DNA of 64,000 bases from Bog-756 sp963830165. GTDB lineage: Bacteria; Actinomycetota; Acidimicrobiia; Acidimicrobiales; RAAP-2. Under the pieces are notes generated by a model. That model saw only the letters and a list, made by a program, of their open reading frames with translations, searched no databases and had not been told where the DNA came from. The position numbers and the translations under genes were made by a program. Of this stretch, positions 12,649 through 21,294 are shown in pieces. Location: positions 806,001 to 870,000 of the forward strand of contig CAWHKZ010000011.1 in NCBI GenBank assembly GCA_963830165.1. Direction: 5' to 3'. Each line of letters begins with the position of its first letter. Position 1 is the stretch's first letter.

Positions 12649-13122
12649 GTGACCTCCGGAGCCGACGACACCGGCGCGGAGGAGTCCCTGTGCGTCCATG
12701 TGGTGCGCCTGGACCCCGACCTGCCCCTGCCCGGCTACGCCCACGCCGGGGACGCCGGGGCCGACCTGGTGGCCCGCATCGAGGTCCTGCTGGAGCCCAA
12801 CGGGGGTCGGGCCATGGTGCCGACCGGGATCGCCCTCGCCCTGCCCGAGGGCTACGCCGGATTCGTCCAGCCCCGCAGCGGCCTGGCCCTCCGCCACGGG
12901 GTGACCTGTCTCAACACCCCCGGCCTCATCGACTCCGGCTACCGGGACGAGCTGGCCGTGCTGCTGGTCAACACCGATCCCGAGGTCCCCTACCGGGTCC
13001 GGCGCGGCGACCGGATCGCCCAGCTGGTCATCCAGCGGGTGGCCTCGGCCCGCTTCGTGGAGGTCGACTCGCTGGCCGGGTCCGAACGGGGCCTCGGCGG
13101 CTTCGGGTCGACGGGCCGGTGA
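12649..13122 (+). CDS. dut: dUTP diphosphatase
   Basis: Hydrolyses dUTP to dUMP, keeping uracil out of DNA and feeding thymidylate synthesis. All trimeric dUTPase motifs are recognisable: AGDAGADL (motif 1), PRSGLALRHGV (motif 3), NTPGLIDSGYRDEL and the C-terminal RGLGGFGSTG, the flexible lid. 157 residues with a GTG start. Divergent from orn, and 4 bases upstream of the acyltransferase. Confidence 0.95.
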   Translation: MTSGADDTGAEESLCVHVVRLDPDLPLPGYAHAGDAGADLVARIEVLLEPNGGRAMVPTGIALALPEGYAGFVQPRSGLALRHGVTCLNTPGLIDSGYRDELAVLLVNTDPEVPYRVRRGDRIAQLVIQRVASARFVEVDSLAGSERGLGGFGSTGR

Positions 13123-13126
13123 CCGG

Positions 13127-14639
13127 ATGATCCCACTGACCGGGCTCGACGGGGCCTTCCTGGCCCTGGAATCGCCCACCACCCACCTCCACATCCTGGG
13201 GGTCATGGTCCTCGACCCCGAGGGGGTGCCCGGGGGCCTCGGCTTCCGGCGGATCCGCTCGCTCGTCGACGAGCGCCTGCCCCTGGTGCCGCCCTTCCGG
13301 ATGCGCATGGTCGAGGTGCCCTTCGGGCTCCAGCACCCCAGCCTGGTGGAGGACCCCGACTTCGACCTCGACTTCCACGTGCGACGGGCCAGCCTCCCGG
13401 CACCGGGAGGTCGCCGGGAGCTGGCCGACCTGGTGGCGGACCAGGCCGCCCGTCCCCTCGACCGGTCCCGACCGCTCTGGGAGTTCCACGTGGTCGAGGG
13501 ACTGGCGGGCGACCGGGTGGCCCTCGTGGCCAAGGTGCACCACGCCATCATCGACGGGGTGTCGGGGACCGACGTCCTGGCGGCGTTCTTCGACCTCTCG
13601 GCCGACCCCACGCCCCGGCCGCTGTTCGGGGCGGCGCGGGCGCGGCGTGGCCGGGACGACGGACGGCGGCGAGGGGCCGGGTTCCGGTGACGGAGAGGGC
13701 GGCGATCGGGCCCCCACGGCGCTGCCGGGGGAGCTCGAACAGCTCCGCCGCGGCATCGGCGCCCTGCCCGGCCAGGTCGACGCCCTGGCCCGGTCGGTCG
13801 CCCGCACCGTGCAGACGGTACGGGCGGTCAGCGCCCGGAACCGCGAGGTGGCGGGAACCCTGCCTCCGGCGCCGTTCCAGGCGCCCCAGACCTCGGTCAA
13901 CGGGGCCATCTCACCGCACCGCCGGGTGGCCCTCGCCGACCTGTCGCTGACCGACGTGCGCCGGGTGGCGGCCAGCTTCGGGGGGACGGCCAACGACGTC
14001 GTCCTGGCCGTCACCGCCGGCGGACTGCGGGCCCTGTTCGCCGGGCGGGACGAGGAGCCCGAGACCTCCCTCGTGGCCATGGTCCCGGTGTCGGTGCGGA
14101 CCGAGGCCGAGCGGGGCGCTCTCGGGAACCGGGTGTCGGGGATGCTGGTCTCGCTGGCCACCGGCGTCAGCGACCCCGTCGCCCGGCTGCGTCAGATCCG
14201 GGACGGCATGCGGGCGGCCAAGGAGCAGAGCAGGTCCATCGATCCGGGCGTCTTCGCCGCGTGGGCCGAGTCCACCCTCCCGGCCGTGGCCACCCGGCTG
14301 TCCCGCCTGGTCACGAACCTCCGGCTCTTCGACCACATGAGCCCGCCGTTCAACCTGGTGGTCTCCAACGTGCCCGGACCCGAGGTGCCCGTCTACCTGG
14401 CCGGGGCCCGCATGGAGTCACTCCATCCGCTCGGCCCGATCGTCGAGGGCGTCGGGCTGAACGTGACGGTGTTCTCCTATCAGGACACCGTCCACGTCGG
14501 TGTGCAGGCGTGCTGGGACCTCGTCCCGGACGTCGGGGTGCTGGCCGGTGCCCTCGAGGACTCGCTGGCCGAGCTGGTGGCCGCGGCCGGTCGCCGTGAC
14601 CGGCCCGTGCCCTGGTGGCACGCCGAGCTTCCCGCCTGA
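13127..14639 (+). CDS. Wax ester synthase/diacylglycerol O-acyltransferase (WS/DGAT) (one frameshift)
   Basis: Transfers acyl groups from acyl-CoA to diacylglycerol or fatty alcohols, making storage lipids. It begins LTGLDGAFLALESPTTHLHI and carries the active-site motif HHAIIDG near residue 139. The second half is the family's C-terminal domain (NVPGPEVPVYLAGARM, SYQDTVHVGV). The two halves are in different frames; the shift falls at about 13650-13690 in a low-conservation linker. If corrected, the protein has about 503 residues, normal for the family. The downstream half could otherwise initiate internally and would lack the catalytic His. Confidence 0.87.
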
Positions 14640-14831
14640 TCGGGCGGGGAGCAGGACGGCTGCGGTCGGCCGGGCGTGGGGTCCCAATCGTCGCGGCCCA
14701 CCTGCCACACGAGCCAGCGCCCGGTCCGCCCTCGGGGCGTCGATCACCCGGTCGACCTCGTCGGCGTAGCGGTACCCTGTGGGTCGGCATTCCGGATCGG
14801 GGCATCCCAACTGCTATGGTGGACCCCCTAC

Positions 14832-14907
14832 GCGGACGTGGCTCAGCTGGTAGAGCACAACCTTGCCAAGGTTGGGGTCGCGGGTTCGAATCCCGTCGTC
14901 CGCTCCA
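14832..14907 (+). tRNA. tRNA-Gly (anticodon GCC)
   Basis: A complete cloverleaf: acceptor GCGGACG pairs with CGTCCGC, D-arm GCTC/GAGC, anticodon stem CAACC/GGTTG around loop TTGCCAA, and a T-arm with TTCGAAT. A 3' CCA is encoded (14905-14907). The anticodon reads GGC/GGT glycine codons. A hairpin terminator follows immediately. It marks the boundary between the housekeeping block and a more accessory region. Confidence 0.97.
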
Positions 14908-14910
14908 GGT

Positions 14911-14934
14911 CAGAGGCCCTTTCGGGGGCCTCTG
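14911..14934 (+). terminator. Terminator hairpin after tRNA-Gly
   Basis: A perfect 9-bp inverted repeat, CAGAGGCCC and GGGCCTCTG, with a 6-base loop (TTTCGG) starts 3 bases after the encoded CCA. There is only a weak pyrimidine tract behind it (CTCC), so it is a GC-type rather than a classical U-tract terminator. Confidence 0.7.
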
Positions 14935-15216
14935 CTCCGCGTCCGGGGCCATTCATGCCGTGCCCGTCGTGCGGGCCGGTTCGGTGCGCGTCGATTGGGC
15001 GCCATCTCCGGACCCGTCCGGTGGCCCGGGGTCCGGAGCCGGGCGCCCCCTCTGGGAGGTACCGGCGAGCTCCGAGAGGGCCTCGGCGACAGCCCGGTCC
15101 CACTAGGCCGTGGCGCGGGTCGAGGCCCGGCCGTGTTCCGCAACGTTCACTTTCGATCTGCTGACTTCGTCCAGGTCGGTCGGCGACAGCTTTGGAATAC
15201 CACGAAGGAGCGTCCC

Positions 15217-15804
15217 ATGCGACGGCGGCGGAACAGCTCAGTCGGCGCCATTGTGCTGCTGATCCTCGTGGCGGGCAACGTCGGGCTGGCAGGAACTTCG
15301 CCGGCGGGTGCTGCCAGCGCGTGGATGCCGGCCAGGTACTGGCAGGTGGATGCTGCTGGGAATCCCTGGCCGCAAAGCGGATCGCCGCTACCACCAGGCG
15401 TCCATTTTCGAGCGCCGATCGTTGGGATGGCCGCACTGTCGGGTGGCGACGGCTACTGGCTGGTCGCTGCCGACGGTGGCGTGTTCTTGTTCGGGAGCGC
15501 CCCTTCACTGGATCCGGCGCCGACCTGACTCTCCGATCGCCGGTCGTAGGGATGAGCGCCGCCGGACATGAAGGGCTATTGGCTCGTCGCCGCAGATGGT
15601 GGAGTCTTTGCCTATGGAAGCGCAAGATTCCTCGGTTCTGCCTCGAATCTCACCCTCCGTGCCCCGATCGTCGGAATGGCCCCGACACCGGATGGAGGGG
15701 GCTACTGGCTCGTCGCTGCCGACGGTGGCGTCTTTGCGTATGGCGATGCACGCTTCTACGGTTCAACCGTCGGCGTCGACCTCCACGCCTCAGGGGTGCT
15801 CTGA
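15217..15804 (+). pseudogene. Secreted YWLVA-repeat protein, frame-disrupted
   Basis: ATG at 15217 has AAGGAG 7 bases upstream. The product starts with an Arg-rich N-region and a hydrophobic signal segment (AIVLLILVAGNVGLAGTSPAGAASA). It then has three copies of the repeat seen in the gene at 17618 (GYWLVAADGGVF, YG, then LTLRAPIVGM). The frame is lost near 15505 and regained near 15565, so the middle repeat is scrambled although both flanks agree. The protein also ends abruptly after the third repeat, overlapping the opposing reductase gene by 15 bases. Either a decayed, truncated paralogue or two compensating sequence errors. Confidence 0.6.
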
Positions 15805-16368
15805 GTCAGTCAGTGAGGTGCGGTAGTGGAGGAACACGACACCGCTGCGGAAGCGGCGCTCGCTGAGCAGTTCAAGGTCGACGCGGACGTCGCTGGGCAG
15901 TGCCGGCTTGCCACCTCCCACGACGACGGGCGTGAGGAACAGCTGGCACTCGTCGACGAGCCCGGCCTCGAACGCCTGAGCCGCCAGGTTGGGGCCGGCC
16001 ACGGTGATGTCGCCTTCCTGGGCGAATTTCATCTCTCGGATCGCTGTCGGGTCGAACCGGCGCTGTAGGCGCGTGTTGGCGCTTGACACGGTCTCCAGGG
16101 ATGTGGAGTAGACGACCTTCTCAGCTGCCCGCCAGATCGCGGCGAAGTCCCGGAACGCTGACTGCCCATCGGTCTCGGTTCCCTGGGTCTCCCAGTACAC
16201 CATTGTCTCGTACATCCGGCGTCCGTAGAGGTAGGTGCCGACCTGTCGTTCCAAGTCATTGACGAAGCTGAACACCTCCTCGTCGGGCGCCGCCCAGTCG
16301 AAATTGCCGTCCTTGTCCTCGATATACCCGTCGAGTGACGTGATCGCCGAGAAGATCAACTTGGCCAT
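15790..16368 (-). CDS. Dihydrofolate-reductase-like (RibD C-terminal) family protein
   Basis: 192 residues beginning AKLIFSAITSLDGYIEDKDG, the hallmark of the RibD_C/DHFR-like NADPH-dependent reductase family, with GRRMYETM and the C-terminal VDECQLFLTPVVVGGGKP. Members are often stand-alone reductases of unknown substrate. ATG at 16368 is chosen because it directly precedes this conserved N-terminus; the frame is open further upstream without similarity to the family. Convergent with, and slightly overlapping, the repeat-protein remnant. Confidence 0.88.
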   Translation of the reverse strand: MAKLIFSAITSLDGYIEDKDGNFDWAAPDEEVFSFVNDLERQVGTYLYGRRMYETMVYWETQGTETDGQSAFRDFAAIWRAAEKVVYSTSLETVSSANTRLQRRFDPTAIREMKFAQEGDITVAGPNLAAQAFEAGLVDECQLFLTPVVVGGGKPALPSDVRVDLELLSERRFRSGVVFLHYRTSLTDSEHP

Positions 16369-16617
16369 GGTGATCGCCTTTCGGATCGGAGTTGCGTCCC
16401 AAGGTAGTGCGGCGACCAGGAAGGGCCTGCCATAGATCCAGCGACCACGATGTGCCGGAGGGCGACCTCCCGGCGATTGCGGACAGGCTCTCACGCTCCA
16501 GGCGGTCGGGGGACTCGTCGCGCACCGACTCAGACGGTGCTCGATCCCGCGCTGCTCGAACGGCCCTGCCCGTGCCGCCGGGAGCGGCACACGGGTGTCG
16601 CCGGTAGCCTTCGAACT

Positions 16618-17280
16618 GTGTTCGAGCGATTCACGGACAGGGCCCGACGGGTGGTCTTTCTCGCCCAGGAGGAAGCCCGCCTGCTCAATCACGATTTCAT
16701 CGGAACGGAGCACCTGTTGATCGGCCTCGTCCAGGAACGGGACGGGATCGCCGCGCAATCGCTCCGGGAGTTGGGCATCACGCTCGAGGCGGTGAGGGGG
16801 AAGGTCGAGGAATTGGTGGGTCCGGGAGCCGCGACGCCGTCGGTGAGTCCGCCCTTCACTCCCCGGGCGAAGAAGGTGCTGGAGCTGTCGCTGAGGGAAT
16901 CGCTGCAGCTCGGTCACCACTACATCGGTACGGAGCACTTCCTGCTCGGGATCGTGCGTGAAGGTGAAGGCGTCGGCGCCCGGGCGCTCATCGAACTCGG
17001 GGTCGATCCTCCGAGGGTGCGCCAGGTCGTCATCCAGCACCTGTCGGGCTACCAGGACAGCGGCTCGGGCGAGGGTACGTCCGCCGCCATCGAGACGTCG
17101 GTCACACCCCGGTGTCCGGGATGCCTGTCCGACCTGGCCGAGGTGGTGCGCTACCGGTCCATGACGGTTCCGCCGAGCTCGCCGAACCCGTTTCCCTTGG
17201 CGGTGGATGTCGTCTTCTGCGGCAACTGCGGTCGGATCGTGACCATGCTCAGATCCGGATCGGCAGATCCGGGACGCTGA
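16618..17280 (+). CDS. Stand-alone ClpC N-terminal (double Clp-N) protein with zinc ribbon
   Basis: 220 residues from a GTG start that reads MFERFTDRARRVVFLAQEEA, like the start of ClpC. Two Clp-N repeats follow, each with a GTEHLLIGL-type motif (residues about 25-35 and 105-115). There is no AAA+ ATPase. Instead a C-terminal segment carries two Cys pairs, CPGC and CGNC, about 38 residues apart, suggesting a zinc ribbon. Clp-N domains bind substrates and adaptors of ClpCP, so the protein may be an adaptor or decoy for that protease. This role is inference. Confidence 0.85.
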   Translation: MFERFTDRARRVVFLAQEEARLLNHDFIGTEHLLIGLVQERDGIAAQSLRELGITLEAVRGKVEELVGPGAATPSVSPPFTPRAKKVLELSLRESLQLGHHYIGTEHFLLGIVREGEGVGARALIELGVDPPRVRQVVIQHLSGYQDSGSGEGTSAAIETSVTPRCPGCLSDLAEVVRYRSMTVPPSSPNPFPLAVDVVFCGNCGRIVTMLRSGSADPGR

Positions 17281-17617
17281 GACAACCGGACGAAGGTCTC
17301 GCCACGCGTCGGAGGAGACGAGGTAGGTGCGGGCGACGACGACGGCGACATCGTTGTCGTCGCCGAAGCTCCCGAATCCGGTCGACGCGGTACCTGGCCG
17401 TCGAACGGCAGGGTGATCCCCACCGGCACTCCGGAATCGTCGTCGGCACGGGACACCCGGTAGCCGTACACACTCGACACACCGGTGTCGCCAGGGATGG
17501 GTCCCGATATCCGCAACAACGGTTGCCGGGCACTCCCCGCGAACCCTGTCGCGGAGTCGGGTCACCACTACCATTCGGGCGCTCGGTGGACCGGCCGCCG
17601 GAGACTGGTGGTTGAAG
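17281..17617. other. Intergenic region with possible decayed ORF
   Basis: No confident gene. On the minus strand, short natural-looking fragments appear in two frames (SVYGYRVSRADDDSGVPVG near 17450, VAVVVARTYLVSSDAWRD near 17310), as if one gene had been broken by a shift. No start with a ribosome binding site and no known family seen. Confidence 0.3.
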
Positions 17618-18946
17618 ATGGCGACGGGCCCTCGGACGAGGAGACTCCTCTCCACGGTGATGAGCGGACTGCTGGCTGCAGCGTCCGTCATCGTCGTGGT
17701 CGGTGTGGGTGGGACTGCGGGCGCCGGACCCGTCCGACCCTCGGAGCTGGAAGCATCTGTCGACGTCCTGGGCATGGGTGCCCCGCCGCTCGGGACCTAC
17801 AACGGTCCGGTGACCTTCACCCTGACCAACCACGGAACCAGCACGGACACGATCGACGTGGCGGGGGACGACGTGAGCTATTCGGGGGTCGGCGCGGACG
17901 ACTATCTGGTCGTCCCGGGGGCGGACTGTCCGGGCAACGGAGTCACGACCGCGGTCCTCGCTCCGTCGGCCTACTGCACGATGGACGTGTACTTCTACCC
18001 CGGCGCACTCGGCAGTCGGTTGGCCACGCTCTCGATCGAGGGGTCAGCGGATACCACCCCCACCACGGTGCAGTTGGACGGAACCGGAGCGATCGGCTAC
18101 TACCAGGTCGACAAGTACGGTGATGTCGCCTACGCGGGTGATGCCCCGTATTTCGGGGGTACGGGGAGCCTCCAGCTCAACGCCCCGATCGTCGCCATCA
18201 CGCCGACCGGTGACAACGGCGGCTACTGGCTGGTCGCATCCGACGGTGGGGTCTTCTCCTACGGCGATGCCGCGTTCTACGGCTCGGCCGGAGGCATCGT
18301 GCTCAACAAGCCGATCGTGGGCATGTCCAGGGCGATGAACGGATACTGGCTGGTCGCCTCCGACGGCGGCATCTTCGCCTACGGCGATGCCGGCTTCTAC
18401 GGTTCGGCCGGCGGCATCCACCTCGACCAACCCATCGTCGGGATGGCCTCGACTCCCAACGACAAGGGCTACTGGCTGGTCGCCTCCGACGGCGGTGTCT
18501 TCGCCTACGGCGATGCCGGGTTCTACGGTTCGGCGGGCGGCATCCACCTCAACCAGCCCATCGTCGGAATGGCCGCCACGCCCGACGGACGGGGGTACTG
18601 GCTGGTCGCCGCCGACGGTGGGGTCTTCTCGTACGGCGATGCCGGGTTCTACGGCTCGGCCGGCAGCATCCACCTCGACCAGCCCATCGTGTCGATGGCC
18701 GCGATGCCCGACGGCGGCGGCTACTGGTTCTCCGCGGTGGACGGCGGCCTGTTCAACTACGGCACCGCTCCCTTCTACGGGAGTGGCGTCGGACTGGGTA
18801 TGGGCCCGGTCGTCGACATGGCCACGAACGGCGACCCGACGGTGCAGGCGACGAACGACTGGCCCGCGATCCGGCAGGCCGACATCGCCGAACTCCACCG
18901 GACCGGGCACCTGCAGATCCCGCGGATGGTGGGTCCCGGGTCGTAG
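17618..18946 (+). CDS. Secreted protein with five 42-residue YWLVAxDGG repeats
   Basis: The 442 residues start with a signal peptide (Arg-rich, then LLSTVMSGLLAAASVIVVVGVGGTAGA). An Ig-like domain (about 50-150, TFTLTNHGTSTDTIDV, resembling choice-of-anchor/HYDIN-type folds) and one degenerate plus five clear repeats follow, consensus GYWLVASDGGVFAYGDAGF then YGSAGGIHLNQPIVGM. The repeats resemble propeller or solenoid blades seen in actinobacterial surface proteins. The C-terminus has no anchor or transmembrane helix, so release or cell-wall association is likely. ATG 17618 was chosen over the TTG at 17612; neither has a strong ribosome binding site. Confidence 0.85.
   Translation: MATGPRTRRLLSTVMSGLLAAASVIVVVGVGGTAGAGPVRPSELEASVDVLGMGAPPLGTYNGPVTFTLTNHGTSTDTIDVAGDDVSYSGVGADDYLVVPGADCPGNGVTTAVLAPSAYCTMDVYFYPGALGSRLATLSIEGSADTTPTTVQLDGTGAIGYYQVDKYGDVAYAGDAPYFGGTGSLQLNAPIVAITPTGDNGGYWLVASDGGVFSYGDAAFYGSAGGIVLNKPIVGMSRAMNGYWLVASDGGIFAYGDAGFYGSAGGIHLDQPIVGMASTPNDKGYWLVASDGGVFAYGDAGFYGSAGGIHLNQPIVGMAATPDGRGYWLVAADGGVFSYGDAGFYGSAGSIHLDQPIVSMAAMPDGGGYWFSAVDGGLFNYGTAPFYGSGVGLGMGPVVDMATNGDPTVQATNDWPAIRQADIAELHRTGHLQIPRMVGPGS
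18221..18840 (+). repeat. Tandem 126-bp coding repeats
   Basis: Units begin with the GYW codons at 18221, 18341, 18467, 18593 and 18719. Spacings are 120, 126, 126 and 126 bases. Units 2-4 are nearly identical in protein sequence; unit 5 is degenerate (GYWFSAVDGG). Suggests duplication within the gene. Confidence 0.9.
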
Positions 18947-19035
18947 CCGGCCCACCGCGGGGACGATGCGCGGCAGGGTTCTCAGGGCGACGTCGCACCG
19001 AGGTCGGTGTCCGAGCACGCGGTAGGTTGCAACGC

Positions 19036-19491
19036 ATGGGGATCGCCCCTCACATACGCAGGCTCCGGGACCTCGTCGGGCACGAGCTGCTCGTGCTTCC
19101 CGGTGCCGCCGCGCTTCCCCGGGACGACAGGGGCGACATCCTCCTGGTGCGCCTTGTCGACACCGGACAGTGGTCGGCGATCGGTGGCGCCGTCGAGCCC
19201 GACGAGTCGCCGCAAGCGGCCATCGTGCGCGAGGCCGAGGAAGAGGCCGGCGTCATGCTCCTACTCGGCCCGGTCCTCGCCGTGCTCGGTGGCCCGGCAT
19301 TCCGCATCACGTATCCCAACGGGGACCAGACGTCGTTCGTGTCGACGGTGTTCGATGCCACCGTGCTCGCCGGTGCCCCGACACCCGATGGGGAGGAGAC
19401 GTCGGAGGTCGGGTGGTGGGATCCGAACGACCTGCCACTCGAGGAGATGAGCGGTTTCACCCGGGCACTCCTCAGGGGAGTCGGTCTGTAG
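19036..19491 (+). CDS. NUDIX hydrolase
   Basis: 151-residue nucleotide pyrophosphohydrolase of unknown substrate. The Nudix box is perfect: G, five residues, E, seven residues, REAEEEAG (from GAVEPDESP). The N-terminal PHIRRLRDLVGHELLVLPGAA resembles DNA-mismatch/house-cleaning NUDIX proteins in actinobacteria. The ATG at 19036 gives a better beginning than the TTG nine bases earlier. Confidence 0.9.
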   Translation: MGIAPHIRRLRDLVGHELLVLPGAAALPRDDRGDILLVRLVDTGQWSAIGGAVEPDESPQAAIVREAEEEAGVMLLLGPVLAVLGGPAFRITYPNGDQTSFVSTVFDATVLAGAPTPDGEETSEVGWWDPNDLPLEEMSGFTRALLRGVGL

Positions 19492-19590
19492 GTCGCGTCG
19501 CGGGGTCACCCGACGGGGGAGCGGATCCACCGGCAGGGTCGGGAGACGACGGAAGAGGCACCCGGAGAGGCACGACCGTTGCCGCATCCG

Positions 19591-19626
19591 CTCGGCGCGT
19601 CCCTACGGCTCGGCGCGTCCCTACGG
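19591..19626. repeat. 18-bp perfect direct repeat
   Basis: CTCGGCGCGTCCCTACGG occurs twice in immediate tandem (19591-19608, 19609-19626). The second copy spans the stop codon of the small zinc-ribbon gene on the minus strand. No wider structure around it. Confidence 0.85.
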
Positions 19627-19809
19627 CTTGACCGACCACTTGAAGCGGCACTCCGAACAGTGGCAGTCCCACACCGTGTCACCCGAGGTGTCCGACCTGC
19701 TGAACGCGGTGCCGATCTCGGCACTCCCGCACTTGGGGCACGAGTCGTGCTCCGGATGGGCTACGACGCGGACGCCGTACCGGTCACGTTTCGCCGGTCC
19801 GGTAGCCAC
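19621..19809 (-). CDS. Small zinc-ribbon protein
   Basis: 62 residues with two Cys pairs, CPKCG and CSEC, about 25 apart, and a Trp-Asp-Cys-His-Cys stretch between them, forming a probable zinc ribbon. GTG start at 19809, 7 bases after the stop of another small Cys-containing gene on the same strand, so they probably form a two-gene unit. Resembles short nucleic-acid-binding or zinc-sensing proteins; function unknown. Confidence 0.7.
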   Translation of the reverse strand: MATGPAKRDRYGVRVVAHPEHDSCPKCGSAEIGTAFSRSDTSGDTVWDCHCSECRFKWSVKP

Positions 19810-19816
19810 TACGCGC

Positions 19817-20044
19817 TCATCCTCCCCTGGCTTGCTGCATGCGCCTGATGTCCGTTCTCTTCGACTCGGCGATCAGCCACTCGCGGATGCGGGTCATCTG
19901 GCTCTCGGAGGGCATGTGATGCCTGCCGGCCGGGCCGTCGGTCCGGGACCCACATCGTCGACACACCGCCATGCGCCCGTTCGTCTCCGGTGCATGGTCC
20001 TGATCGAGTTGATCACCTGTCTGCATCTCGCCGTCTGGAGGCAT
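19817..20044 (-). CDS. Small hypothetical protein with CxxC pair
   Basis: 75 residues from ATG 20044, which has AGGAG 5 bases upstream; a GTG six codons earlier is less likely. Contains CRRCGSRTDG mid-protein and a charged C-terminal helix (MTRIREWLIAESKRTDIRRM). Only one Cys pair, so metal binding would need a partner or dimer. Upstream member of the pair with the zinc-ribbon gene at 19621. Confidence 0.65.
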   Translation of the reverse strand: MPPDGEMQTGDQLDQDHAPETNGRMAVCRRCGSRTDGPAGRHHMPSESQMTRIREWLIAESKRTDIRRMQQARGG

Positions 20045-20265
20045 AGCTCTCCTACCGGCCACCCACGCTGCTCGGGACGGGCGGCCATCTCAGGTGAATC
20101 TGGACGACGCCTGATGGCGTCGTCTGGCTCCGCGGTCCACCCTATGCCTTGTACGGGGCCGGCCGGACGGCCCGTGCCCGAGGTGGTCCAGCCTCCGGGT
20201 CGACGAGCTGGCACCCGCCCTCAGATGGCCTCCGGCGGAACCCATGGGACCGGTAGACTTCGGCT

Positions 20266-20556
20266 GTGGACGACGCCACCGAGCTGAGCGGGAGCGCACC
20301 GTGGAGGGTGGCCGTCTGGGGGCTCCGGCTGGCCGGCCTCGGCCTTGGTGCCGCCGCGGTCGGCCTCGTGACCGGAGTGTGGGTGACCGAGGCCGGGCTG
20401 ACGATCCTGGCCGTCGGCGTCGTCGTCTACCTCGTGGGCGTCGTGGTCGTCTACACCGGGCTCATCCCCGCCATCCGGGCGCTCCCACGGCCGCGGCCCT
20501 CGTTCTGGAGGCTCAGGAGGGCGCTGATGCACGACGCGCTCCACGCCCGGCCGTAG
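20266..20556 (+). CDS. Small integral membrane protein
   Basis: 96 residues, GTG start. Two predicted transmembrane helices (LRLAGLGLGAAAVGLVTGVW and LTILAVGVVVYLVGVVVVYT) are followed by a basic cytoplasmic tail. No family recognised. It stands alone between oppositely oriented genes. Confidence 0.7.
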   Translation: MDDATELSGSAPWRVAVWGLRLAGLGLGAAAVGLVTGVWVTEAGLTILAVGVVVYLVGVVVVYTGLIPAIRALPRPRPSFWRLRRALMHDALHARP

Positions 20557-20617
20557 AGCGTGCGCCCCGAGGTCCTCGAGGTGGCGTGCGCCGAACCGGG
20601 TACCCACCTCGACCGGT

Positions 20618-20876
20618 TCAGGCTGAGCCGATGACCTCGCCGAACTGGACCGAGCCCAGTGTGACACCGGGCGCCTCGGAATCTTCGGGAGGCGCACCAG
20701 CACGGGCCTGCTCTTCGGTCGCGAACACTTCGACCGAGACCCCGTGGGTGTCGTCGACGGCGACGAACGCCGACGAATCCCGGGGCTCGCTTGATCATCG
20801 GCAGCACCTCCCCATCGAGGCCGCGCTTCGCCTCGGACGGGTCGGTGATGTCGGCGTGGATCACGATGGCGTGCAC
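20618..20876 (-). CDS. Small dimeric alpha/beta-barrel (ABM-like) protein, one frameshift
   Basis: GTG start at 20876 with GGGAGG upstream gives MHAIVIHADITDPSEAKRGL. After PGFV the frame shifts by one base (near 20780). The neighbouring frame then continues naturally through DDTHGVSVEVFATEEQARAG and ends GSVQFGEVIGSA. Together about 86 residues resemble the ferredoxin-like fold of antibiotic-biosynthesis-monooxygenase and related small proteins. No cofactor motif visible. Confidence 0.65.
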
Positions 20877-21018
20877 GGATGCCTCCCGGTTCGACCGGTG
20901 AATGCGTCAGCTGCGGTCAGGCGCGACCACCGGTGCGCGGGTGGCAACGGACATGCCGGCCGCCGGCCGGCGGCGGCTGCCACTGGCCATGCCCGACCGG
21001 CGGCTCGGTTCCGACGAA

Positions 21019-21294
21019 TCAGCCGGTGATGACGTTGTGGACGGTGGCGACCATCGGCTCCGACAGCTCGACACCCAACTCGGCGAGGATCGGCACCAGC
21101 GTCGATCCGAACGCGTCGAAGTCCGCCTGGGACTCCCAGATGTCGAAGACCTGGATCGCGCCGTTCGACTCGAGCGCGACGTGATACGTGCGCCCCTTCG
21201 GCTTGCTGGCACCGGCAGCCTCCAGCTTCTTCAGTGCACTGCTGTACTTCTCCGGCGTGAAGCCTTCGTGCGCGAAATAGATTCCTAACGCCAT
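21019..21294 (-). CDS. Small hypothetical protein, ABM/ferredoxin-like fold
   Basis: 91 residues. ATG 21294 is chosen because the product then begins MALGIYFAHEGFTPEKY; the frame is open upstream without conservation. The pattern of a central strand (TYHVALESNGAIQVFDIWES), then a helix and a C-terminal strand, fits a dimeric alpha+beta barrel stress-response or monooxygenase-like protein. Same strand as the similar small gene at 20618, with 142 bases between them. Confidence 0.65.
   Translation of the reverse strand: MALGIYFAHEGFTPEKYSSALKKLEAAGASKPKGRTYHVALESNGAIQVFDIWESQADFDAFGSTLVPILAELGVELSEPMVATVHNVITG

Noticed and set aside
17151..17519. 122-codon minus-strand frame overlapping the Clp-N gene end
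   Set aside because: Its C-terminal half is antisense to the Clp-N coding sequence and only a short part looks natural; kept only as a note on a possible decayed ORF.
18221..18840. 126-bp repeats as a non-coding repeat element
   Set aside because: Spacing is a multiple of three and the units encode a conserved 42-residue protein repeat.
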